Below are positions 18,910 through 28,032 of a stretch of 64,000 nt of DNA, one piece after another (position 1 is the first letter of the stretch; every line of letters starts with the position of its first letter). The position numbers were made by a program, and so were the translations under genes. The stretch is taken from assembly GCA_942493045.1 (NCBI GenBank), contig OW818665.1, positions 1,674,001-1,738,000 on the forward strand, written 5' to 3'. The stretch is from Teretinema sp942493045. GTDB taxonomy: Bacteria > Spirochaetota > Spirochaetia > Treponematales > Treponemataceae. A model generated the notes under the pieces. The model made no database searches. It saw only the letters and a program-made list of their open reading frames with translations, and was not told where the DNA came from.

Positions 18910-20838
18910 ATGAAACTTTCCGCATTACAAACCGCGCGCTATCAGTACGCGCCAAAACTTCCGGCGGTACTTACCGCCAAACTTACCGGAATCGCCATTG
19001 AATCCGGCAAGCCCACTTCAGCGGTCGCTGACGGGGAAGAGCTTAAATTAATTTTCAAAAACACCTACGGCAAACCGATGGTCACGCTGGTCAAGGGCAA
19101 GAATAAATCCGTGACCAAACAGTTGCGCATCGGAGTAATCCTTTCCGGCGGACAGGCCCCCGGCGGTCACAACGTCATCGCCGGTTTATATGACGGCATA
19201 AAAAAAGGCAATCCCGCTTCCAAGCTTTATGGCTTCCTCGGCGGTCCCTCAGGCCTCGTAGATAACGATTACGTCGAAATCAAGGACAAGTTCATGGACG
19301 AATACCGCAACACCGGCGGATTCGACATTATCGGCTCAGGCCGTACCAAGATCGAAACAGCCGACCAGATTGCCGCTTCCATGACCACCGCCAAGAAATT
19401 AAAACTTGACGCCATCGTGGTAATCGGCGGAGACGACTCCAACACCAACGCCGCCCTGCTGGCCGAGCACTTCGTGGCCGCCGGCATGAACACCCAGGTT
19501 ATCGGAGTTCCGAAGACTATCGACGGCGACCTGAAAAATGAAATGATCGAGACCTCTTTCGGTTTCGACACCGCCACCAAAACCTACTCCGAGCTGATCG
19601 GCAACATCGGCCGCGACGCCAACAGCGCCAAAAAATACTGGCACTTCATCAAACTGATGGGCCGCTCCGCCAGTCATATCGCCCTGGAATGCGCCCTGCA
19701 GACCCAGCCGAATGTCTGCCTCATTTCCGAGGAAGTCGAAGCCAAAAAAATGACGCTGCGCGCCATCACCGACTATATCGCCGACATCATCGCCAAACGC
19801 GCCGCCAACAACGAAAACTTCGGCGTTGTTCTTATACCTGAGGGCCTGGTCGAGTTCGTTCCCGAGATGAAAATTCTGATCGCCGAGCTCAATGACCTGA
19901 TGGCCGTGAAAGCCGCTGAATTCAACAAGCTGGAAACCTTCGAAGCCCAGGCCACATGGCTCGGAAAAAACCTCTCCAAGAATTCAGCCGAAGCCTTTAA
20001 CACCCTGCCGGTCGAAATAGCCCGCCAGTTCCTGATGGATCGCGACCCGCACGGCAACGTGCAGGTCTCACGCATCGAAACCGAGAAGCTGCTTATCAGT
20101 CTGGTCGAGTCCAAGCTCAAAGCCATGAAGAAGGCCGGAACCTACAAAGGTAAATTCAGCGCCTACAATCATTTCTTCGGTTATGAGGGCCGCTGTGCCT
20201 TCCCGTCCAACTTCGACGCCGACTACTGCTATGCTCTCGGGTTCACCGCATTCATCCTGGTAGCCGGCGGCCTGACCGGTTATCTGTCATCAGTACGCAA
20301 CCTGACCGCGCCTGCCAAGGAGTGGATAGCCGGTGGAGTACCCCTGACCATGATGATGAATATGGAACAGCGCCACGGATCCAAGAAGCCGGTTATCCGT
20401 AAGGCTCTGGTTGAACTCGAAGGCAAGCCTTTCAAGGCCTTCGCCAAGAGCCGCGATGAATGGGCTGTGAAGACCAGTTACCTCTTCCCCGGCGCCATCC
20501 AGTACTACGGTCCGGATGAAGTTTGCAACCAGGGAACCGCTACCTTGCTGCTGGAACGCGGCAAGGCTAAACCCGCCGCCAAGCCGGCTGCCAAAGCCAA
20601 GCCGGTTGCCAAGGCTAAACCAGCCCCTAAAGCCGCGGTCAAAAGCGCCGCCAAGGCTAAACCGGAAGTAAAGGCCGCCGTCAAAGCCAAGCCGGCTGCC
20701 AAAGCCGCAGTCAAAGGCGCTACCAAGGCTAAGCCGGAAGTGAAAGCCGCCGCTAAAGCCAAGCCGGCCACCAAGGCCAAACCGGCCGCAAAAGCTGGGG
20801 TAAAACCCGCCGCCAAAAAAACTGTAAAAGCCAAGTAA
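18910..20838 (+). CDS. pfp: PPi-dependent phosphofructokinase with histone-H1-like C-terminal tail
   Basis: PFP interconverts fructose-6-phosphate and fructose-1,6-bisphosphate with pyrophosphate and is the usual spirochaetal glycolytic enzyme. Residues 1-551 are the long-type enzyme: LSGGQAPGGH at 78-87, GGDDSN at 173-178, PKTIDGD at 201-207 and MGR at 250-252; the GGDD Asp pair is typical of PPi rather than ATP use. Residues 552-642 (20563-20835) are a Lys/Ala/Pro tail of repeated AKAKPAAK/VKAA units, almost without acidic residues, like histone H1 or bacterial HC-type tails. The frame is continuous to a normal stop and terminator. The tail is not part of ordinary PFP. Confidence 0.93.
   Translation: MKLSALQTARYQYAPKLPAVLTAKLTGIAIESGKPTSAVADGEELKLIFKNTYGKPMVTLVKGKNKSVTKQLRIGVILSGGQAPGGHNVIAGLYDGIKKGNPASKLYGFLGGPSGLVDNDYVEIKDKFMDEYRNTGGFDIIGSGRTKIETADQIAASMTTAKKLKLDAIVVIGGDDSNTNAALLAEHFVAAGMNTQVIGVPKTIDGDLKNEMIETSFGFDTATKTYSELIGNIGRDANSAKKYWHFIKLMGRSASHIALECALQTQPNVCLISEEVEAKKMTLRAITDYIADIIAKRAANNENFGVVLIPEGLVEFVPEMKILIAELNDLMAVKAAEFNKLETFEAQATWLGKNLSKNSAEAFNTLPVEIARQFLMDRDPHGNVQVSRIETEKLLISLVESKLKAMKKAGTYKGKFSAYNHFFGYEGRCAFPSNFDADYCYALGFTAFILVAGGLTGYLSSVRNLTAPAKEWIAGGVPLTMMMNMEQRHGSKKPVIRKALVELEGKPFKAFAKSRDEWAVKTSYLFPGAIQYYGPDEVCNQGTATLLLERGKAKPAAKPAAKAKPVAKAKPAPKAAVKSAAKAKPEVKAAVKAKPAAKAAVKGATKAKPEVKAAAKAKPATKAKPAAKAGVKPAAKKTVKAK
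20563..20835. repeat. Degenerate short repeats encoding the Lys/Ala/Pro tail
   Basis: About 90 codons of imperfect AAG-GCT-AAA-CCx and GCC-GTC-AAA units. The repeats are degenerate at the nucleotide level, which argues for selection at the protein level and against recent slippage. Confidence 0.7.
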
Positions 20839-20854
20839 AAACGCTCTGTCCAAT

Positions 20855-20886
20855 AAGCCCGGAGGCTACAACCTCCGGGCTTTTTT
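20855..20886 (+). terminator. Intrinsic terminator after pfp
   Basis: AAGCCCGGAGG and CCTCCGGGCTT form an 11-pair stem with a CTACAA loop and a T tract. Confidence 0.95.
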
Positions 20887-20887
20887 C

Positions 20888-20916
20888 TTGCCCAAGCGCG
20901 GTTATTGCCCTATATT
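20888..20916 (+). promoter_or_regulatory. Promoter for the HtrA protease gene
   Basis: TTGCCC (20888-20893) and TATATT (20911-20916) with a 17-base spacer, directly after the pfp terminator. Confidence 0.6.
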
Positions 20917-20946
20917 TATGTATGTAGCACTTCAAGGAGTTATGCC

Positions 20947-22152
20947 ATGCGCTTATACAGCAGACAGCAGGTAGCGGTAATCGTTATCATCACGACAGCC
21001 CTCGCCTTTACCGGCGCCTTCTTCTTCGGGAACCTCAGCCGAACCTCAGGAGGGCGGGATTTAGTAAACCCGGATCTGATAGTCGCGGACGAAACCGGCA
21101 GCGTTTTACCGGCCATCAGCGTGGCTGACAATACCGACCTGTATACCCAGGATGAAGCCCAGAATATTTCTGTCTACGAGCGGGCTAATGAGGCCGTTGT
21201 CAATATCACCACCGAGACCGTCGGCATTAACTGGTTTCTTGAACCAGTCCCCCAGGAAGGCGGCTCCGGATCGGGTTCCATCATCGACGCCGCAGGCTAT
21301 ATAGTTACCAATACTCACGTCATCGATGGAGCCGTAAAAATTTTCGTATCACTCTCCGACGGCAGCCAGTATGAGGCCCGGGTTATCGGGACCGACAAGG
21401 AAAATGATATCGCCGTTATCAAGTTCGACCCGCCCCGCGGCATGACCTTAAAAACTATTGCCTTCGGAGAATCCTCCAACCTGAAAGTCGGCCAGAAAGT
21501 TCTGGCTATCGGTAATCCTTTCGGTTTGCAGCGCACCTTAACCACCGGCATTGTTTCAGCCCTGGGCAGACCGATACAGACCCAGGCTAACACCATCATC
21601 AAAGATATGATTCAGACTGACACAGCCATCAACCCGGGAAATTCGGGCGGCCCGTTGCTGGACACCAGAGGCCGGATGATCGGTATCAATACCATGATCT
21701 ACTCAACCTCCGGCAGCAGCGCCGGAATCGGATTTGCCGTACCCGTTAACACCGCCAAGCGCGTGGTCGCCGAATTGATCCAGTACGGCAAGGTTCGCCG
21801 TGGCTCTATCGACGCCGAACTGGTCCAGCTCAATACGGCAATTGCCCAATACGCCCGGCTGCCGATCAGCAGCGGTTTGATGGTATCGCGGGTCGGCAAG
21901 GGCAGCAACGCCGAACGCGCCGGCCTGCGGGGCGGTACCGAAGGGGTGCGCTACGGCTCCAGCCGCAACAGCTCGATCATTTATCTCGGCGGCGACATTA
22001 TCACGGCGATAGCCGGAACGCCCGTTACCAGTCTGACGGATTATTACACCGCCCTGGAAAGCCGCAAGCCGGGAGAGGAAATCGTGTTGACCGTACAGCG
22101 CGCCAACCGCGAGATATCAATTACCATGACGCTGGCCGAACGGACGTACTGA
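20947..22152 (+). CDS. HtrA/Deg-type periplasmic serine protease
   Basis: The product (401 residues) is a membrane-anchored envelope quality-control protease. It has an N-terminal helix (8-28), a trypsin-like domain with triad H124 (TNTHVIDG), D154 (NDIAVIKF) and S233 (NPGNSGGPLL), and one PDZ domain at about 300-395. One PDZ and an uncleaved anchor suggest a DegS/HtrA-like form. ATG at 20947 follows AAGGAG at 20934-20939; an in-frame start at 20905 overlaps the promoter and is rejected. uvrB follows two bases later. Confidence 0.92.
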   Translation: MRLYSRQQVAVIVIITTALAFTGAFFFGNLSRTSGGRDLVNPDLIVADETGSVLPAISVADNTDLYTQDEAQNISVYERANEAVVNITTETVGINWFLEPVPQEGGSGSGSIIDAAGYIVTNTHVIDGAVKIFVSLSDGSQYEARVIGTDKENDIAVIKFDPPRGMTLKTIAFGESSNLKVGQKVLAIGNPFGLQRTLTTGIVSALGRPIQTQANTIIKDMIQTDTAINPGNSGGPLLDTRGRMIGINTMIYSTSGSSAGIGFAVPVNTAKRVVAELIQYGKVRRGSIDAELVQLNTAIAQYARLPISSGLMVSRVGKGSNAERAGLRGGTEGVRYGSSRNSSIIYLGGDIITAIAGTPVTSLTDYYTALESRKPGEEIVLTVQRANREISITMTLAERTY

Positions 22153-22154
22153 AG

Positions 22155-24143
22155 ATGCGTCCATTCAGGGTTGTAGCCGATTATGAGCCGGCCGGCGACC
22201 AGCCGGCGGCCATCGCGGAACTTGTGAAAGGCTTACGGGCCGGCGACCGCTATCAGACGCTGAAGGGCGTCACCGGTTCGGGCAAGACCTTCTCCATGGC
22301 TAAAATTATTGAGGCGGTGCAAAGACCGACTCTGGTGATCAGTCACAACAAAACCCTGGCGGCCCAATTATACCGCGAGTTCAAGAACTTCTTCCCGGAT
22401 AACGCCGTGGAATACTTTGTTTCTTATTATGATTACTATCAGCCGGAAGCCTATGTACCCTCCCGCGACCTCTACATAGAAAAGGACGCTTCTATAAACG
22501 AAGAGATTGACCGGCTGCGTCTTTCGGCCACCTTCAGCCTGATGGAGCGCAAGGATGTTATCGTCGTTTCCACCGTCTCCTGCATTTACGGCCTGGGGCT
22601 GCCCGAGTCCTGGCGCGACTTACGCATTCATATCGACAAAAACACCAAGACCAATCCTGATGAGCTGAAAAAGAAACTGGTTTCGCTGCAGTACGGGCGC
22701 AACGACGCCGTGCTGGAACGCGGTAATTTCCGCAGCCGGGGAGATGTGCTGGAATTGCATCCGGCTTATCTGGAAGAAGCCTATCGCATCGAATTCGACT
22801 GGGAAGATATCGTGCGCATCCGCCGCTTTAACCCGGTCTCCGGAGAAACTACCTGCGAGCTCGATGAGCTCTCCATATATCCGGCCAAACACTTTGTGCT
22901 CGCCGAAAACGCCATTCCGGACGCGCTGGAAAGAATCCGCGCCGAGCTGGAAGAACGCCTGGAAACCTTAAAGGCCCAGGGCAAACTGTTTGAGGCCGAG
23001 CGGCTCAAAACCCGCACCGAATACGATCTGGAAATGCTTTCGGAAATGGGTTATTGCCCGGGCATTGAAAACTACTCCGCCCCGATCGCCAAGCGCAAAC
23101 CCGGAGACCCGCCGGCCACGCTGTTCCATTACTTCCCGGAAGACTTTCTGCTCTTCCTGGACGAAAGCCATGTCACGTTACCGCAAATCGGCGCCATGTA
23201 CGAGGGCGACCGTTCGCGCAAGCAAAATCTGGTGGACTTCGGCTTCCGCCTGCCCTGCGCCATGGACAATCGCCCGCTGAAAGCCGCGGAATTCCGGGCC
23301 ATGATCAAACAGGCTATCTTTGTCTCGGCCACGCCCCGCGAGGAAGAAGTCAAATGCTCCACCCGCGTTGTTGAGCAGATTATCCGGCCGACGGGTTTGC
23401 TTGACCCGATTCTGGAAGTGCGCCCCAGCGAAGGACAGATGGAAGATATTTACCGCGAGATCACCGCGCGCACCGCCGCTAACGAGCGCAGTCTGATTCT
23501 GACGCTGACCAAGCGCATGGCCGAGGACCTGACCGACTATCTGGCCAGCCTGGGGCTGAAAGTCAAGTACATTCACTCTGAGGTAGAGACTTTTGAACGG
23601 GTGGAAATTCTGAAAGGCCTGCGCGCCGGTGAGTTCGATGTACTGGTGGGAATTAACCTGTTGCGCGAAGGAATCGATTTACCTGAAGTATCCTTTATCG
23701 GAATTTTGGACGCCGATAAAATCGGCTTCTTGCGCTCCACCACCAGCCTGATCCAGATAATCGGGCGGGCGGCGCGCAACCAGAACGGCAGGGTGGTAAT
23801 GTACGCCGACCGCATGAGCGCGGCCATGCAGGAAGCCATCGGCGAGACTAACCGTCGCCGTACCATCCAGGAAGAATGGAACACCGCCAACGGCATGACG
23901 CCGACTACTGTGCACAAGGCTGTTAACGATATACTGGTGCGGGAACATGAGATGCGCAAGGAAGCAGCGACGACCGAGTCCGAAGTGCTGATCAACAGCT
24001 ATAATTTGCTGATCGCTTCGGAACGCAAAAAACTGATCCGCGAACTGGAAAAACAGATGGCCGAATACGCCGAACTATTGCAATACGAAGAAGCCGCCAC
24101 CATTCGGGACCGCATTATCGAAATCAAAAAAATGGGAAGCTGA
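22155..24143 (+). CDS. uvrB: Excinuclease ABC subunit B
   Basis: UvrB is the damage-verifying helicase of nucleotide excision repair. All family features are seen in 662 residues: Walker A GVTGSGKTFS (38-47), the beta-hairpin YYDYYQPEAY that probes DNA, DESH-type motif II (LFLDESHV), helicase motif VI (QIIGRAARN) and a C-terminal UVR domain (about 620-658) that contacts UvrC. Length is normal. It directly follows the protease gene and may be expressed from its promoter. Confidence 0.97.
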   Translation: MRPFRVVADYEPAGDQPAAIAELVKGLRAGDRYQTLKGVTGSGKTFSMAKIIEAVQRPTLVISHNKTLAAQLYREFKNFFPDNAVEYFVSYYDYYQPEAYVPSRDLYIEKDASINEEIDRLRLSATFSLMERKDVIVVSTVSCIYGLGLPESWRDLRIHIDKNTKTNPDELKKKLVSLQYGRNDAVLERGNFRSRGDVLELHPAYLEEAYRIEFDWEDIVRIRRFNPVSGETTCELDELSIYPAKHFVLAENAIPDALERIRAELEERLETLKAQGKLFEAERLKTRTEYDLEMLSEMGYCPGIENYSAPIAKRKPGDPPATLFHYFPEDFLLFLDESHVTLPQIGAMYEGDRSRKQNLVDFGFRLPCAMDNRPLKAAEFRAMIKQAIFVSATPREEEVKCSTRVVEQIIRPTGLLDPILEVRPSEGQMEDIYREITARTAANERSLILTLTKRMAEDLTDYLASLGLKVKYIHSEVETFERVEILKGLRAGEFDVLVGINLLREGIDLPEVSFIGILDADKIGFLRSTTSLIQIIGRAARNQNGRVVMYADRMSAAMQEAIGETNRRRTIQEEWNTANGMTPTTVHKAVNDILVREHEMRKEAATTESEVLINSYNLLIASERKKLIRELEKQMAEYAELLQYEEAATIRDRIIEIKKMGS

Positions 24144-24166
24144 ACACCTCGGCGTCCTAAAAACCG

Positions 24167-24856
24167 TTAGCGCAGCAACTCAGATAAAAGCTGCTGAAAT
24201 TCATCGGCGCTGATCGCGCCGGCGAGAAAGTCGCGCACCGCGCTCTGTATCGGCGCGGGGAATTTTTTCCAGTAAATGGTCGTCCAGTCACCGACCGCGT
24301 CGCGCAGCGAGGCCTGCTCCGAAAGGTTCATGTTTCCGGCGCTGTAGGACACAAATTGCAGTACCATCTCGCACATCGCCTCCGCCGGTATACCGTTTAC
24401 CAAACCATGACGGGCCAAACCCGGTTTTGCGAAAGAAGGATCGGCCTCATCGCCGGGGGAACCGACCGCGCTGGCTCCGCGTCCACTACCCGCTCCGCGA
24501 CCGCTTTGCGAAAGGGCTACTCCGCCGGTCATCTGCGGCGGGAACCAGCTGTCAATCAACTCGTCAGCCTGTTCTTCCGTAAGTTCCGGAGCTTCCTTGG
24601 AAATAATATTGAGGGCAAACTCGCGCAGACTGCGTCGCATCCCTTCCATGCTGCGATTGACACTCTCATTGATGACCGAAGTCATCTTACCGGCAGCCCG
24701 CTTAGGATCCAGAGAAATAATGCCGGTACTGGCTTCCAGTTCGCGGCGGCGCCGGTCGACGGCTGTCTCAATTGCATCCATTTCACGCAGCGTGCAGCGG
24801 TTCAGTATGTAATCCAGAGCGGCCATCAGTTCATGTTTAGCGGTATCATTTTTCAT
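24167..24856 (-). CDS. Cytoplasmic protein of unknown function
   Basis: From the ATG at 24854-24856 the product has 229 residues. The N-terminal 90 residues are helical and charged (MDAIETAVDRRRRELEAS). A Gly/Ser/Arg-rich linker (about 116-135) joins a second helical domain (about 150-229) ending in FQQLLSELLR. No signal, membrane helix or known motif is seen. It is convergent with uvrB (23 bases between stops) and divergent from the MBL-fold gene. Coding potential is supported by length and codon use only. Confidence 0.65.
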   Translation of the reverse strand: MKNDTAKHELMAALDYILNRCTLREMDAIETAVDRRRRELEASTGIISLDPKRAAGKMTSVINESVNRSMEGMRRSLREFALNIISKEAPELTEEQADELIDSWFPPQMTGGVALSQSGRGAGSGRGASAVGSPGDEADPSFAKPGLARHGLVNGIPAEAMCEMVLQFVSYSAGNMNLSEQASLRDAVGDWTTIYWKKFPAPIQSAVRDFLAGAISADEFQQLLSELLR

Positions 24857-24926
24857 CTGCTTAAGGATACCCCTAAAAATGCCAATAGGCAAGCGCGAGT
24901 TCCGTCCGTGAACACGCTCTTGCACT

Positions 24927-24955
24927 TGACGGGAGGAGGTGCGAAGCGTATTCTT
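24927..24955 (+). promoter_or_regulatory. Promoter abutting the MBL-fold hydrolase start
   Basis: TTGACG (24927-24932) and TATTCT (24950-24955), spacer 17. The predicted start of transcription coincides with the ATG at 24962. A GGAGGAGG string lies inside the spacer and is too far upstream to serve this ATG. Confidence 0.6.
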
Positions 24956-24961
24956 ACATAA

Positions 24962-25777
24962 ATGGAACTGCTTATTTTAGGCTCGGGAACCAGCCACGGT
25001 ATTCCGGTTATCGGCTGTAACTGCGCCGTCTGCACCTCTACCGATCCCCACGACAACCGAATGCGGGCCAGCGCCCTGTTTCGCTCCGTAAGCGGCGCCA
25101 CGGTGCTGGTAGACCCCGGACCGGAATTCCGCATCCAGGCCCTGCGCGCCGGCCTGAGTCGGCTGGATGCCGTGGTGGTGACCCACCCGCACGCCGACCA
25201 TATTCATGGTATGGATGATATCCGCATTTTTACCACAACCCGGGCCATACCGGTGTACAGCGAGCGCTCCACCAGCGCCGAAATCCGCGAGCGCTTTTCC
25301 TATATTTTCAGGCAAACGCAGCAGGGCGGCGGCAAGCCGAATATTGAACTGATTCAGATCAACATTGATGGCGGCCAAATCGATCCCGCGCTCATTACAG
25401 TCGAGGATATCCAGTTGCTCCCGATACCGCTGTATCATGGCGAACTGCTGATTACCGGCTGGCGCTGCGGTGATACCGCCTATCTGACGGATTGCAACCA
25501 TATACCGGAAACATCGATTGACCTGTTAAAAGATGTGAAAAAAATAGTAATCGACGCGCTACGCCAGAGGCCTCATTCTACCCATTTCAATTTCAGCCAG
25601 GCAATGGCAATCATCGCTCGACTCGATGTGGAAGAAGCCTGGTTTACCCACCTCTGCCATGACTTCAGCCATGAAGCTGTCCGGCGCTGGATAGCGGAAT
25701 ATCAGAACGCGCATCCTGAGCTCCAGGGCAAAAAAATAGAGCCCGCTTTTGACGGGCTCTGTATCACCATAAGGTAA
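24962..25777 (+). CDS. MBL-fold metal-dependent hydrolase, PhnP-like
   Basis: The 271-residue protein has the metallo-beta-lactamase motif H75-x-H77-x-D79-H80 and the N-terminal GSGTSHG and GCNCAVC segments typical of the PhnP-like branch, which acts on cyclic phosphodiesters or related small molecules. The Cys pair probably binds a structural zinc. The DALRQRPHSTH segment near 198-208 supplies further ligands. It has no signal peptide. The rpmB terminator of the opposite strand is embedded in its last coding bases. Confidence 0.8.
   Translation: MELLILGSGTSHGIPVIGCNCAVCTSTDPHDNRMRASALFRSVSGATVLVDPGPEFRIQALRAGLSRLDAVVVTHPHADHIHGMDDIRIFTTTRAIPVYSERSTSAEIRERFSYIFRQTQQGGGKPNIELIQINIDGGQIDPALITVEDIQLLPIPLYHGELLITGWRCGDTAYLTDCNHIPETSIDLLKDVKKIVIDALRQRPHSTHFNFSQAMAIIARLDVEEAWFTHLCHDFSHEAVRRWIAEYQNAHPELQGKKIEPAFDGLCITIR
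25729..25760 (-). terminator. rpmB terminator inside the convergent MBL-fold gene
   Basis: On the minus strand AGAGCCCG and CGGGCTCT form an eight-pair stem with a seven-base loop, followed by A and seven T. It lies within the 3' coding end of the plus-strand hydrolase gene. Confidence 0.82.
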
Positions 25778-25836
25778 CAAGAATCAGCTCAGTTCAGATC
25801 ATCGCCGTGGGAACCTTTCAGCTCCACCGAAGAAAA

Positions 25837-26028
25837 TTAAACTTTCTTGGTTACGTATCCGCTTCTCAGGCAACGGGTACACATCTTGATAGTCATGGTT
25901 GTGCCGCCCAGCTCGGTCTTGACCTGGACGATATTGGGCTTCCACAGGCGGCGGGAATGATTATAGGCCTTACTGACCTTGTTTCCGCTCATGGTACCTT
26001 TTCCGCAAATTTCGCATCTCCGAGACAT
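25837..26028 (-). CDS. rpmB: Large ribosomal subunit protein bL28
   Basis: bL28 is a 50S protein. The 63-residue product has both zinc-binding pairs (C-E-I-C near the N-terminus and C-T-R-C near 51-54), so this is the zinc-containing form. The ATG at 26026-26028 follows an AGGTAGG site; a longer in-frame start is rejected because it extends upstream beyond family homology. Confidence 0.95.
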   Translation of the reverse strand: MSRRCEICGKGTMSGNKVSKAYNHSRRLWKPNIVQVKTELGGTTMTIKMCTRCLRSGYVTKKV

Positions 26029-26090
26029 ATTAAACCTACCTTTCGTCAAAAAGGACCAGCGGCCCTTGTAAATTCCAGCAACGGAAGCCC

Positions 26091-26119
26091 ATAATAACAA
26101 ATTCACCGGTCAATGTAAA
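26091..26119 (-). promoter_or_regulatory. rpmB promoter
   Basis: Minus strand: TTTACA (26114-26119) and TATTAT (26091-26096), spacer 17. Transcription would start about 55 bases before the ATG. Confidence 0.65.
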
Positions 26120-26127
26120 GTACTTTG

Positions 26128-27972
26128 CTAGATTGTACCTTCGTAAACGATCTTTTCCTTACAGTCCAGGGTAATTGTAAATCCGGGCTCCAGGATCTTC
26201 ATGGCGTTGGTTACCTGGGAAACCCATACCAGTCGCGGATTGATCATCGTCAGCACATCCTCGCTGATCTCGGACGGGTTTTCGATGACCAGACCGTCAA
26301 CCACCCGCAATATCGGTACAAAGGACATGTCCAGGTTTTTGGTAACCAGAATTTCTCCGCCCTTTTTCCGGAGCGCCACGAAAGCGTCTTCCAGGGTCTC
26401 GGCCCGCACTACCCGCCCGGTAGCGCGGAAACAGGATTTTTCCGGTTCGCCGATGGTGCACTCGCTGTTGTAGCCGCCGCCATAAACGCCGCGGGCCAAT
26501 ACGTTACCCACAAAAAGCACCCGGATGGTATTTACCATCATCGGGCTGACGATCGGTACGCCGGCGACCATGACGACCTTGTCAGTCAGGCGCAGGGCGT
26601 GGGCGTCCAGGGCTACCCGCATGGCGTTCTGGGTCATTTCTTCGGAGTCATCGGCCATTTTAACTAAAAGGGGGACCACGCCCCAATTCAGCAACAGCTG
26701 ACGCTGGACCGTTTCAGAGGGTGTGGCGGCGATAATCGGCTGCTCCGGCCGGAAAGTACTGAGCAGCCGGGCTGTATTTCCGCTGAGGGTCGGGGAGATC
26801 AGGGCCGCGGCCCCTATTTCGGTGGCCGTGCGGTAAGCGGAATGGGCCATAATCTCGGCGATACTGCTTTGCTCACGGTGCAGGTTCTGGTGCTGACGCA
26901 TTTTCTGGCGGTATTCCTCAGAAGCCTCGACGGTAACAGCTATTTTGGCCATCATGCGCAGGGTTTCCACCGGATAGGCGCCATTGGCGGTTTCACCGGA
27001 GAGCATTACCGCGTCGGTTCCGTCAAAAATGGCGTTGGCCACGTCGGTCAGCTCGGCGCGCGTCGGCCGGGGGTTGTTGATCATTGAATCCAGCATCTGG
27101 GTGGCCGTAATTACCGGCTTGCCGGCGCGGTTACAAGCTGTGATAATGCGCTTTTGGGCTAAGGGAATGCGCTCGGTAGCCAGCTGCACACCCAGGTCGC
27201 CGCGGGCAACCATTACACCGGCCGACACCGCGATAATATCTTCAATATTGTCCAGGCCCTCTTCATTTTCTATTTTTGAAATCAGGCGGACCTTGGAATT
27301 GAGCGGTTCGATAAAGCGCAAGATGGATACCACATCGGCGGGCGTACTCACAAAGCTGGCCGCGATATAATCCACCCCCATCGAAATACCGAATTCAATA
27401 TCTTTCTTATCCTGATCGCTTAAAATGGGCACGTCCGGATGGATACCAATGATGTTGACATTCTTGCGGCTGCCGATCTTGCCGTCGTTCATCGCCCGGC
27501 AGGTAATGACCGCTTTCCCGTCGGTTTCCAGCACCAGCAATTCCACCAGGCCGTCGGCTATCAAAATACGACAGTCTTTTTTGATTTCGGAAGGCAGTTT
27601 TTTCCAGCTCAGGGAAATTGTGCCGTAACCGGAACTCTGACCCTTTTCGGCGGGGGGAGCCTCAGTGCAGAGTTCCCCGTTAACCGTTACCCGGTACAGG
27701 TCTCCGGTACGGATATTGACCGGTTTTCCGTCCGCAACCTCACCGGTGCGAATTTCCGGGCCCTTGGTATCCAAAAGCAGGGCACAGGGGATTCCGGTCA
27801 GCTTTGAAGCCTCGCGCACCCGTTCCATATTAGCCTTATGATAGGCATGATCACTATGCGAAAAATTGAAGCGGGCCACATTCATTCCGGACCGTAAAAG
27901 ATCGCAGAGAATGTTGATGTCTTCGGTAGTTGGGCCCATCGAGCATACTATCTTTGTCTTTCTTGAAAACAC
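26128..27972 (-). CDS. pyk: Pyruvate kinase with C-terminal PEP-utilising-type extension
   Basis: Pyruvate kinase converts PEP and ADP to pyruvate and ATP. The catalytic core (1 to about 475) has the active-site segment RLISKIENEEGLDNIEDI and ARGDLG. Residues about 480-614 form an extra C-terminal domain like the ECTS of some Bacillus enzymes, related to PEP-utilising mobile domains and linked to thermostability or regulation, not catalysis. GTG start behind GGAGG. Together with PFP it gives an ATP-saving glycolysis. It follows the lacI gene after a 60-base gap on the same strand. Confidence 0.93.
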   Translation of the reverse strand: MFSRKTKIVCSMGPTTEDINILCDLLRSGMNVARFNFSHSDHAYHKANMERVREASKLTGIPCALLLDTKGPEIRTGEVADGKPVNIRTGDLYRVTVNGELCTEAPPAEKGQSSGYGTISLSWKKLPSEIKKDCRILIADGLVELLVLETDGKAVITCRAMNDGKIGSRKNVNIIGIHPDVPILSDQDKKDIEFGISMGVDYIAASFVSTPADVVSILRFIEPLNSKVRLISKIENEEGLDNIEDIIAVSAGVMVARGDLGVQLATERIPLAQKRIITACNRAGKPVITATQMLDSMINNPRPTRAELTDVANAIFDGTDAVMLSGETANGAYPVETLRMMAKIAVTVEASEEYRQKMRQHQNLHREQSSIAEIMAHSAYRTATEIGAAALISPTLSGNTARLLSTFRPEQPIIAATPSETVQRQLLLNWGVVPLLVKMADDSEEMTQNAMRVALDAHALRLTDKVVMVAGVPIVSPMMVNTIRVLFVGNVLARGVYGGGYNSECTIGEPEKSCFRATGRVVRAETLEDAFVALRKKGGEILVTKNLDMSFVPILRVVDGLVIENPSEISEDVLTMINPRLVWVSQVTNAMKILEPGFTITLDCKEKIVYEGTI

Positions 27973-28032
27973 AGTTTCCTCCAGAGAATACTAGCGGACA
28001 AATTAGCATTTTATGTCGAAACACTCAACTGG

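Noticed and set aside
20290..20853. Gly/Phe-rich minus-strand ORFs over the PFP tail
   Set aside because: They mirror the Lys/Ala/Pro repeat of the coding strand and have no start signals.
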